Source of the DNA: Acidobacteriaceae bacterium | GTDB taxonomy: Bacteria > Acidobacteriota > Terriglobia > Terriglobales > Acidobacteriaceae | Direction: 5' to 3' | Length of the DNA stretch: 53,862 nt | NCBI GenBank assembly: GCA_030041045.1 | Contig: JASHOQ010000142.1 | Location: 1 to 53,862 of the forward strand | In this document: positions 46,926-53,862 of the stretch, piece by piece | Layout of the letters: every line of letters starts with the position of its first letter | Position numbering within the stretch: the first letter of the stretch is position 1 | Position numbers and translations under genes: made by a program | The notes under the pieces: generated by a model | The model's database searches: none | The model's input: only the letters and a program-made list of their open reading frames with translations | Told to the model about the DNA's origin: nothing

Positions 46926-47747
46926 CTATTTCTTGGGTGCGACGGTGGCGCGCGTGGAGCCGGTGGAGATGCCACCATCCACGAGGAGGGTCTGGCCGGT
47001 GACGTAGCGGCTTGCTTCCGAGGCGAGAAAGACGATGGCGCCGTCGAGATCGTGCGGCTCGCCGGGCCGCTTCATGGGAATGCGCTCGACCAGATACTCG
47101 ACCCACGCGGGGTCTTGGTAGAGAACTTTGTTCTGCTCGGTACGAAACCAGCCGGGCGCGAGGCAGTTGACAGTGATGCCGAACCTGCCCCAGTCGTCGG
47201 CAAGGCTCATGGTTAGCTGGCGCACGCCGCCCCGGCTCGCGCCATAGGGCGCCAGGCCCGCATAGCCAAAGACGCTGGTCACGGAACCGATGTTGACGAT
47301 GCGGCCGTAGCCGTTGGCGATCATGCGCCGCGCCACCGCCTGCGCCACAAAGAACGTGCCGCGGAGATTGGTGTCGAGAATCTGGTTCCAGTCGGACCAG
47401 GTGACGTCGAGAGCCGGCTTGCGGATGTTCATTCCGGCGTTGTTGACGAGGATGTGAATTTGGCCGAAGGCGGCTTGGGCATCGGCGGCCATTTTTTCGA
47501 TGCTCTCCTGGGAGCAGACATCGAGCGCGAGCGCGACGACGCGCCGGCCGAAGGCTTTGATTTCCGATTCGAATTGCATGAGCGCGTCGCGGTTGCGGCT
47601 GGTGAGAACGAGATCGGCGCCGGCCTTGGCCAAAGCGCGGGCGAAGTACTGGCCCAGTCCACGGCTGGCGCCGGTGACAATAGCCACCTGGCCGGTGAGA
47701 TCGAAAAGTGAGCCGGGCCCCGCATGACGCATATCGAGACGGCTCAT
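46926..47747 (-). CDS. Short-chain dehydrogenase/reductase with Lys-to-Arg active site
   Basis: The 273-residue protein starts at ATG 47747, overlapping the Zn-dehydrogenase stop (ATGA). The Rossmann motif TGASRGLG is at 25-32, NNAG at 102-105, Ser155 and Tyr168 of the catalytic set are in place, but the position normally lysine (YxxxK) is Arg172 (YGASRGG, codon CGG). The C-terminal RYVTGQTLLVDGG is typical of gluconate 5-dehydrogenase or KduD-like SDRs. In this operon it may oxidise or reduce L-rhamnose or a derived keto-acid; the substrate is inference. Either activity is altered or the family tolerates arginine. Confidence 0.9.
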   Translation of the reverse strand: MSRLDMRHAGPGSLFDLTGQVAIVTGASRGLGQYFARALAKAGADLVLTSRNRDALMQFESEIKAFGRRVVALALDVCSQESIEKMAADAQAAFGQIHILVNNAGMNIRKPALDVTWSDWNQILDTNLRGTFFVAQAVARRMIANGYGRIVNIGSVTSVFGYAGLAPYGASRGGVRQLTMSLADDWGRFGITVNCLAPGWFRTEQNKVLYQDPAWVEYLVERIPMKRPGEPHDLDGAIVFLASEASRYVTGQTLLVDGGISTGSTRATVAPKK

Positions 47748-48784
47748 TGCGCCCTCGGCGTGAGGATGATCTTCATCAGGTTGGGCTCGCGCGCGTGCAG
47801 GCGCGCAAACCAGCGCGGACCCTCTTCGAGCGCGGCGATGGCGGTGATAAGCGGGCCGACCACGATTTTGCCGCTGGCGATGAGCTCGATGGCTTGCGGA
47901 TACTCGCCCGCGGAGGCGCAGGAGCCCTGCAGGCGAATCTGGCGCGAGACGACCTTCTGCAAAGGCAGCGTGATTTCCGGCTGGATATTGCCGATGAGCG
48001 TGACCGTACCTCCCTTGCGCGTGCAGTCGATGGCCGAGGAGACGGTTTCGCTGCGGCCCACAGCTTCGAAGACGAGATCGACGCCGCGGCCGCCGGTGAG
48101 CGCGAGGATTTGCTCGAGAAGCTCGGCGCCGGAGGCATGCAGGGTTTTGTCCGCGCCGGCCTTGGCGGCAAGCTCCAGGCGCGTCGCGTCGATATCGGCG
48201 ACAAACACGCGGGCGCAACCGGCAGCGCGCGCCGCCTGCTGCGTGAGCAGGCCGATCATGCCCGAGCCGAGGACAAGAGCCGTTTCTCCGCCGCGCGCAC
48301 CGGAGACGCGCACGGCATGCAGGGCCACGGAGACCGCTTCGAGCATGGCGGCTTCAGCGAAGGAGATGGCCGCGGGCAACGGATAGAGAATGCGCTGGGG
48401 AACGACGACGAACTCGGCAAAGGCGCCGTGGCGGCGGTAATCGCCGCAGGAGACGCCGATGACCTGGCGGTTGTCGCAGAGGTTGACGTCGCCGCTCCGG
48501 CAGTAGGCGCATTGTCCGCAGTAGACGGTTGAATCGAAAGTCACGCGGTCGCCTTCGGCGTAGCCGCGCACTTCCGAGCCCAGCGCAGCCACGGTTCCCG
48601 CGGCTTCATGGCCCATGACGATGGGCGGGATGCGGCGGCCGGAAGTGCCGTCGTAGCCGTGCACATCGCTGCCGCAGATGCCGCAGGCCTCAACGCGCAC
48701 CATAACCTCATCCGGACCGACAGACGGCATCGGCGTATCGGCGATTTCAAGGTGATTGTATTCGGAGAGAAGTAGAGACTTCAT
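47744..48784 (-). CDS. Zinc-dependent medium-chain alcohol/polyol dehydrogenase
   Basis: A 346-residue MDR enzyme from ATG 48784. The catalytic zinc site is CGICGSDVHGYDG with the GHEAAGTV motif, the structural zinc site CGQCAYCRSGDVNLC holds four cysteines, and the cofactor loop is LVLGSGMIGLL. It resembles sorbitol/threonine dehydrogenase-like sugar alcohol oxidases. No ribosome binding site precedes this ATG. An in-frame ATG at 48832 overlaps the end of the upstream gene; the extra 16 residues (starting MSNSADSANTAIPAKT) would be encoded by a 9-bp tandem array. It overlaps the SDR by four bases. Confidence 0.9.
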   Translation of the reverse strand: MKSLLLSEYNHLEIADTPMPSVGPDEVMVRVEACGICGSDVHGYDGTSGRRIPPIVMGHEAAGTVAALGSEVRGYAEGDRVTFDSTVYCGQCAYCRSGDVNLCDNRQVIGVSCGDYRRHGAFAEFVVVPQRILYPLPAAISFAEAAMLEAVSVALHAVRVSGARGGETALVLGSGMIGLLTQQAARAAGCARVFVADIDATRLELAAKAGADKTLHASGAELLEQILALTGGRGVDLVFEAVGRSETVSSAIDCTRKGGTVTLIGNIQPEITLPLQKVVSRQIRLQGSCASAGEYPQAIELIASGKIVVGPLITAIAALEEGPRWFARLHAREPNLMKIILTPRAQ

Positions 48785-48789
48785 AGTTT

Positions 48790-48825
48790 TAGCGGGGATA
48801 GCGGTGTTAGCGGAGTCAGCGGAGT
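48790..48825. repeat. 9-bp tandem array at the isomerase-dehydrogenase border
   Basis: Four units YAGCGGNGW plus a degenerate fifth. The array ends in the TAA stop of the TIM-barrel gene. The unit is the reverse complement of the array at 6572. Confidence 0.8.
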
Positions 48826-49706
48826 TAGACATCGCACAAATCAACGGCAGCGCGAAGGCTCGAAATGGGATCGCGCGTGGGGATAAATTCATGCGCAACG
48901 TAGCCCTCGAAGCTTGCGCCCGCAATGGCCCGCATGACCCCATCCCATTGTACCTCCTGGGTATCGTCGAGCTCGTGGCGGCCGGGCACGCCGCCGGTGT
49001 GAAAGTGGCCGATCCACGCAGACGTGGGAGCGAGGTTGGCGCCGATGGTCGCAATCAGATCGCCCTCCATGATCTGCATGTGGTAGATGTCGTAGAGCAG
49101 CTTGACGCGCGGCGAGTTGACCGCTTCGACCACGCGCACGCCCCAGGCGGTGTGATCGGCCATGTAGTCGGGGTGGTTGACCTTGCTGTTGAGCAGCTCC
49201 ATGCAGATAGTCACGCCCGCGTCTTCGGCGATTTTTTTCACGCGGTTCAGGCCGGCGATGGTATTGCGCGCGCCTTCGTCGTCGCTCATGCCACGGCGGT
49301 TGCCGGAGAAAGTGATCACGTTGGGAACGCCGGCCTTGGCGGCAAGCGGAATGTTCAAGCGGAAGCCGGCTTCAATGGCGGCGTGGTTTTCCGGGCGGTT
49401 GAGCGCGTCGGGGATGGTGCCGCCTCCGGCATACCCCATGGTGCAGATGAGGCCGTAGCGGCGAGGAACCTCATATTCGGCGGGTTCGAGCAAATCGATG
49501 CCCTTAAGGCCGATCTGGGCCGCGGATGCGCAGAGCTGGTCGAGAGGGATCTCTTGATAGCACCAGCGGCAGACGGATTGGCGGATTCGGTCTTTGCGCG
49601 GAGCCGGCGCGGTCTCTGCGCCGCCCAAGGGAGCAAGCGATGCAAGTGCGGTTGCGGCCAGGCCGGATTTGAGCGCCGCGCGGCGGCTGAGTTGCGAAGG
49701 CATCAT
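48825..49706 (-). CDS. Tat-exported TIM-barrel sugar isomerase, hydroxypyruvate-isomerase-like
   Basis: A 293-residue protein with a Tat signal (SRRAALKSGLAATALASLAP). The remainder is an AP-endonuclease-2-type TIM barrel of the hydroxypyruvate isomerase/sugar epimerase group (QSVCRWCYQEIPLDQLC, VTICMELLNSKVNHPDY, VKLLYDIYHMQIMEGDL, IGHFHTGGVPGRHELDD). The acidic and histidine residues expected to bind a divalent metal are present. It begins the rhamnosidase operon. An isomerase for a released sugar or sugar acid is likely, but the substrate is not known. ATG codons at 49706 and 49703 are equally possible. Confidence 0.88.
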   Translation of the reverse strand: MMPSQLSRRAALKSGLAATALASLAPLGGAETAPAPRKDRIRQSVCRWCYQEIPLDQLCASAAQIGLKGIDLLEPAEYEVPRRYGLICTMGYAGGGTIPDALNRPENHAAIEAGFRLNIPLAAKAGVPNVITFSGNRRGMSDDEGARNTIAGLNRVKKIAEDAGVTICMELLNSKVNHPDYMADHTAWGVRVVEAVNSPRVKLLYDIYHMQIMEGDLIATIGANLAPTSAWIGHFHTGGVPGRHELDDTQEVQWDGVMRAIAGASFEGYVAHEFIPTRDPISSLRAAVDLCDV

Positions 49707-49790
49707 GTCAGCGTTTCCCCTGCAAAGGGGAATGATACGCGGCTGCGCCGCCGATGCAATCCTGCCGCTGTTTGAAAAAGACAACTGCGG

Positions 49791-49835
49791 GTCCTTCGAG
49801 TTTGTCTGCCGCGGCGGACTCCGCTCAGGATGACA
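49791..49835. repeat. Interspersed repeat with CTCAGGATGACA end, copy 2
   Basis: A CTGCCGC/GCGGCGG-containing partial palindrome starting GTCCTTCGAG and ending CCGCTCAGGATGACA, matching the tail of the copy at 36893. It sits between the TIM-barrel gene and the protein gene ending at 49854. Confidence 0.75.
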
Positions 49836-49853
49836 ACGTGAGTTGTTTGTTGG

Positions 49854-51539
49854 CTAGAAGGTGAAGGCCAGGCCGCCGCGGAGGGCGCGCTGGCTCTGGG
49901 CAAAGATGAGAACGGAACCATCGCTGAGGATGAAAGGACGGTAGCCTTCAGCGAGAAGGTTGCGGACATCGAGAAGAGCTTCCACGCCACCGGAACCGTC
50001 GCGCGTCAGGTGAATGGGTTGGCGAAAATGGATGCTCAGGTAGGGCTCGGCGGCATCGAGATCGAAAGGCGCGACTTCAGTCACCGTGTCATCGGCTTGC
50101 CATCGATAGCTGGCGCGCCAGCGGGTATGCGTGCCGTCCAACGTGCCGGAGAGCGAAAGCGCATAAGCCTGCATGCGCCGGGGATGGGCCGAAGCGAGAA
50201 TCTGGGTGAATCCGGAAGGACCGGGCACTGCCGGCATCACCAAAGCAGCGCCATTGAGGTAACTCACGCGGACGCGAGCCTGGCAGGGAAGGCTGTGCTC
50301 AACGGTCGCTTCCATGCCGGCGGCGGTGAACGACGGGCCGGCCGCGCGCATCAGGCTGCTGGTGGAGTCCAGCAGCGCGGGAACAGAATCCTGCTGCGAG
50401 ACAAAGCGGCTCATGGCTTCCAGGACGGGATTCTCGATGTTGTCGGAATATACCAGGACCGCCATTCCGGAGCCGGCAGAGTTACGCTCCCAACCAATCT
50501 CCTGGTGCAGCCCGCGCTCGAGAACAAGTTCGCTGCCGCGTTCAGAGAATTGGGGCAGCGTGGCCGCGGCTTCAGTCTCGTCATTGGCGTTTGCATTCGG
50601 AACCATGGTCGCGAGGCGGTAATGCACGTCCGAGTTGCCATCATGCCATGCGACCGCAGCGAAGGGCAGGCCGTCGGCCAACGTATCCGGCGATGCGCCG
50701 CCGATGCGCGCGAGCACTTCCGTAGCTCCGGCCTCGGCTTCGATGGCTTCGCCCAGACGGATGGTCTCCTGGGAACGGACGGCAGCCTCGTCGAGCCCCT
50801 GATCGCCGGTGCCGTCTGAGTACTCAGGATGAATGGCCACAGCGGCGACGGACTGGACCGAGCCGGCGAAGCCCAGGTCCTGGCGGAAACCGAGCATCGA
50901 CTCCATGCCGGCGTCCGAATCGGGCGCAAAATCCACGCGCGCCAGCAATTCACGGCTGTCGGCGGGCGTGTCTTCCACGGTAGCGGTATAGCGCTCGCCG
51001 CTCTCGCCAAAGGATCCGGCCTGTCCGGTGGCCATCAGACGGGCCTTAAGTTTCGGCGTCGCCCCGGGGCCATCGGTAACCACGACCAGCGGACCATCCT
51101 CAAGCCAGCGCAGCAACGGGCGATTGGCGGCCGAGCGCAGAGTCCAGGCCCAATCGTCTTCCTGGTTGCTGCCGGCGCGCGGCGCAGCCGGAAGCCACTG
51201 CATCACCTCGTACAGCGTATTGAGGGTGAGGTTGACGACCGTGTCGCGGCGGACGCGAACATTTTCGCGCAGCGAGGGCAGGAACTCGGGGCCCATGGCC
51301 TTGAGCGCGTAGCGGCCGGGAAGCAGCGAGGAGATGACGAAGCGGCCGTAGCCGTTGGTGTAAACACTGGAAATGACGGTGAGGTCGGGGCGCAGGAGCT
51401 GAACTTCAACGCCGATTTGGGGCACACCGGCCGAGTCGCGTACCACGCCGGACACCGACGCGGAAACCGCCCGGCACAACGGAGCAGCTCCCAAAGCGAT
51501 GAGCACGGCGAAACCGGCGAGATGGGCACTACGCTTCAT
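49854..51539 (-). CDS. Secreted regulatory-domain protein with barrel-like C-terminus
   Basis: ATG 51539 begins MKRSAHLAGFAVLIALGAA, an export signal; total 561 residues. An N-terminal carboxypeptidase-regulatory-like domain (about 28-105: SVSGVVRDSAGVPQIGVEVQ, GRFVISSLLPGRYALKAMGP) is followed by a long beta-rich region, including YALSLSGTLDGTHTRWRASY and YRPFILSDGSVLIFAQSQRA. It ends GGLAFTF with a terminal Phe, as in outer-membrane barrels. It resembles truncated TonB-dependent-receptor-like proteins of Acidobacteriota without a plug domain. It follows the GWxTD gene on the same strand after 106 bases. Confidence 0.8.
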   Translation of the reverse strand: MKRSAHLAGFAVLIALGAAPLCRAVSASVSGVVRDSAGVPQIGVEVQLLRPDLTVISSVYTNGYGRFVISSLLPGRYALKAMGPEFLPSLRENVRVRRDTVVNLTLNTLYEVMQWLPAAPRAGSNQEDDWAWTLRSAANRPLLRWLEDGPLVVVTDGPGATPKLKARLMATGQAGSFGESGERYTATVEDTPADSRELLARVDFAPDSDAGMESMLGFRQDLGFAGSVQSVAAVAIHPEYSDGTGDQGLDEAAVRSQETIRLGEAIEAEAGATEVLARIGGASPDTLADGLPFAAVAWHDGNSDVHYRLATMVPNANANDETEAAATLPQFSERGSELVLERGLHQEIGWERNSAGSGMAVLVYSDNIENPVLEAMSRFVSQQDSVPALLDSTSSLMRAAGPSFTAAGMEATVEHSLPCQARVRVSYLNGAALVMPAVPGPSGFTQILASAHPRRMQAYALSLSGTLDGTHTRWRASYRWQADDTVTEVAPFDLDAAEPYLSIHFRQPIHLTRDGSGGVEALLDVRNLLAEGYRPFILSDGSVLIFAQSQRALRGGLAFTF

Positions 51540-51645
51540 CAACAGAGTCTGTGACCCGTCGCGTCCCCCTGGCAGATTCCCCGAAGTTTCCCATCCCGCG
51601 CGTCTTCCGGATCTGCGGCCCGGATCGAAGCCCGCGGGATTACGT

Positions 51646-53409
51646 CTATTCGACGACAAAAGGCGCCGATTGCGCAATCTCTTGTTTGGAAATTGCGTCA
51701 TTTATTTTCACTGTTACCTGGTACTTGCCTGGCTCCAGCCCGGCGATGGGCAGCGACTTGGCCACGGTCAACTCGTCGCTGTGTTCCCCTAAGTCCTTTG
51801 ATTCTAGTTGCTTCTGCAAAAGCACGGCTCCGGTTGAGTCGGTAATCTGGTAGATCACCGTGGCGGAGTTGCTCTTGGTCGCGTCGCTGATGCCGAGGTT
51901 GTACACCTGCAACCAGAAATTAAGGTCCTGGTTACGGCTAAAACTGACAGGCGCGGCCGGGCCCGTACTCACGCGGGGACGGATAAACGTATTACCGATG
52001 ACGTAGTCGCCTTCCCCGATGTCGTGAGAGGAGACGGGGTGCATCTCATCGCCCAGGATCAGAGACGAGGTGCCGAGCTTTTCATCGTCGAAGAAGGGCA
52101 CGTTGAGGGCGCGCCCGTAAATGCCGATGTGGTCGGGGTTATTTACGTCCTTGATGGCGATGTCGAGGCGGTAGAGACCCGGCTGCAGCGGGAGGGCCTT
52201 CCAGTAGACGTAGCGCTTCTCCAGGGTCTTCTCGAGCAGCTCCGAAGGCTGATCGATTTCGACCGTGTCCTCAAAGGTCTGCACCGTCTTGTGCATGATG
52301 GTGGTGACCTTGCCCAGGATATTGACCTCGCCCTTCGAGACGCCGTCCTTGGTCACGAAGGTGATGTCGCGATTCCTGATCTGCAGGGTAATCGGAACCA
52401 GATCGGTATTGTCAGTGACCTTGACGAAATCGGTGCGGACGTCGAAGGGAAAGACCGGGCCGGTAAGCAGCTTATGCGTGGAGAAGGCGTCTAGGTCATT
52501 CTCAAGATCCTTGAACTGGACCGGCGGCGGCGCGAACAACTTGGCGGCCATCTCGATGCGGTCGAATTCCTTGCCCTGATCCATGCTGCCCATGGGACCT
52601 GCGCCGAGGTTCTCGATACCGCCGCCCTTGAAGCGATCCGTCTTGTCCATGTGATTCATCTCTTCGTACTCGGTGAGGCCGGCGCCGGGGACATGGAGGA
52701 GCGCGTCTTTTTCGCTGCGGTCGATGGTGAAGTGATAATCGCCGCACTGGCAGGTGTCGACAAATTCGATGTTCACGTTCTCGCCGATGCTCTCGAGATA
52801 GCGGTAGTGCCAGACTTCGAAGGGAAAGGTGGAGGTTTCGCCGCCGCCTTCTTCCGGGGGCCGCTCGTACATTCCGCCGGAGGGGTGGGCGTCAATGTCG
52901 TCGGGCGGTCCGAAGGCGATATAGATGTGGCCGCGATCGGTCTTCCATCCGGGCTTGCCTGCAGCAAAATGCTCGTTGGCGTAAGCGATGCGGCGGTAAT
53001 ACTCTTCGCGGAACTCGTTCTCAGGAGAATCGGGATTGGGATTGCGGCGCTGCCAGAAGGCCTCAATAAACGCGTCGCGTTCTTCGTCGTTGCTCAGGCT
53101 GAGAAAGGCCTTGCGCTCCTCGTCGGTGATGATGTAGGGAACCTCTTCGTTCAGCCATTTCTTGTAGGTCTCGCTCAGCTCCTGCCGTAACAGCTTCTGG
53201 TCGCGGGCGCGCTGCTGTTCTGAGCGCGGGCGGTTGAGCGGGTCCATCTCCTGACCCTGATCCTGGTCGGAGGCCGGTTGCGCCTGCTGCTGGCCCTGGG
53301 CAGAGGAATTCGCTGCGGAGGAATTCTGGGCGAGGAGAACCGGCGCCGGCGCGGAAATCAGCCCGCAACCGATCACCGAGACGAGGAAACGGCGGTTGAT
53401 GAGCATCAT
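51646..53409 (-). CDS. GWxTD-domain secreted protein
   Basis: A 587-residue protein from ATG 53409. TTG 53418, with AGGAG three bases ahead, is a possible alternative. The signal peptide is followed by a Gln/Ser-rich stretch, then the GWxTD domain with FIEAFWQRRNPNPDSPENEF and KPGWKTDRGHIYIAFGPPDD (residues about 115-165). Beta-rich domains occupy the C-terminal half (YVYWKALPLQPGLYRLDIAI; FWLQVYNLGISDATKSNSAT; GLEPGKYQVTVKINDAISK). The GWxTD domain is common in Acidobacteriota envelope proteins and lacks a firm biochemical function. Confidence 0.9.
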   Translation of the reverse strand: MMLINRRFLVSVIGCGLISAPAPVLLAQNSSAANSSAQGQQQAQPASDQDQGQEMDPLNRPRSEQQRARDQKLLRQELSETYKKWLNEEVPYIITDEERKAFLSLSNDEERDAFIEAFWQRRNPNPDSPENEFREEYYRRIAYANEHFAAGKPGWKTDRGHIYIAFGPPDDIDAHPSGGMYERPPEEGGGETSTFPFEVWHYRYLESIGENVNIEFVDTCQCGDYHFTIDRSEKDALLHVPGAGLTEYEEMNHMDKTDRFKGGGIENLGAGPMGSMDQGKEFDRIEMAAKLFAPPPVQFKDLENDLDAFSTHKLLTGPVFPFDVRTDFVKVTDNTDLVPITLQIRNRDITFVTKDGVSKGEVNILGKVTTIMHKTVQTFEDTVEIDQPSELLEKTLEKRYVYWKALPLQPGLYRLDIAIKDVNNPDHIGIYGRALNVPFFDDEKLGTSSLILGDEMHPVSSHDIGEGDYVIGNTFIRPRVSTGPAAPVSFSRNQDLNFWLQVYNLGISDATKSNSATVIYQITDSTGAVLLQKQLESKDLGEHSDELTVAKSLPIAGLEPGKYQVTVKINDAISKQEIAQSAPFVVE

Positions 53410-53862
53410 GGCCTTCAAAAACTCCTGCGATCCCTTATTCTACGGGTGCCTGAAGGACGTGAGCAAGGCTCCAAGCGCAGTTTAATGCCGATTGGACGGA
53501 AAGAAACCGCTGAGGTAACCAGCGCCAGGGGAGCTGAAGCGGTAAAATTGGGGGCGGGAAGTAACGCTCCAGCGCCAAATCCAAGTCTCCAATCCGCCCC
53601 GAGAGCTTGGGCGAAGGGGTGGATGGCCTTGAGCGGGCAGTGGTCAAGCGCGCCTTCGAGGCCTGCCGATCTTGCGGAGACGGCTTCCGGCGATGGCTTC
53701 CGCGAACAACCCGCTCAGGGGCCGCGCGCGGAGATTTTTCCGCTCGCCGACTGGCGGAGAACGGTGATCGAGATCACCCAGGCGGACGCGGGAACCGATG
53801 GGGAGCTCATTGCGTAAACTGGAGTGAGGAAACCCGGAACACGAAGCGACCATGAAAAAGAT
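53410..53862. other. Right-edge region; possible start of a plus-strand gene
   Basis: No gene is firmly supported across 450 bases. A plus-strand frame from ATG 53623 to 53817 ends DWRRTVIEITQADAGTDGEL and could be real, but ribosome binding site support is weak. ATG at 53852 followed by two lysine codons looks like the beginning of an exported protein running off the edge; only three codons are visible. Confidence 0.3.

Overview
The window is a GC-rich chromosomal segment, most likely from an Acidobacteriota bacterium of the Terriglobia/Acidobacteriaceae type. This is inferred from its typical protein families: a giant S53 pro-kumamolisin peptidase with serial Ig-like repeats, a GWxTD-domain secreted protein, secreted proteins with carboxypeptidase-regulatory-like domains and a GH106 rhamnosidase. 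No rRNA, tRNA, CRISPR array, prophage or insertion sequence was recognised.

Layout. The left edge holds the 5' end of a secreted protein gene. Then come a MASE1-GGDEF diguanylate cyclase and murC. Two small secreted Gly/Tyr/Trp-rich proteins follow, each with a strong ribosome binding site and a rho-independent terminator. Next are a redoxin-like protein and part of the division/cell-wall cluster, read on the minus strand as mraY, murD, ftsW, murG. This cluster lacks murE/murF on one side and ftsQAZ on the other. It is flanked by a small accessory patch: a BrnT/BrnA toxin-antitoxin pair with a perfect operator-like palindrome, and a lower-GC gene with a HEPN-like RX4-6H motif. From 13.7 to 24.3 kb lies a continuous minus-strand branched-chain amino acid supercluster: leuA, a small membrane protein, leuB, leuC, leuD, ilvD, a small unknown, ilvB, ilvN, ilvC. 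A divergent LysR-type regulator sits at its head. From 24.5 to 38 kb is a mosaic: an outer-membrane barrel, pheA, an MFS carrier, a UbiA prenyltransferase, a lone cNMP-binding protein with a CRP-like site upstream, a plsY-gpsA pair, a caspase-like protein with Sel1-like repeats, a TetR/SRPBCC divergent pair with a palindromic operator, and a MoaD/ThiS-like protein beside an Asp-box protein. From 38 to 53.4 kb come the S53 peptidase, a four-gene sugar operon (TIM-barrel isomerase, Zn-dehydrogenase, SDR, GH106 rhamnosidase), a regulatory-domain outer-membrane-type protein and the GWxTD protein.

The most unusual signal is not a gene. Many intergenic borders carry short degenerate tandem arrays with strict unit lengths, mostly 7 bp and sometimes 8, 9 or 11 bp. 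Each locus has its own unit sequence. The arrays typically begin at, or even supply, the stop codon of one gene and end just before the start of the next. Within the leu/ilv cluster three borders carry a CTAG-rich pair of 7-bp arrays in opposite orientation. The array next to the downstream gene supplies its AGGAG ribosome binding site, and the partner array could base-pair with it in the mRNA. I know of no named element matching this and flag it as the main candidate for a previously undescribed system.
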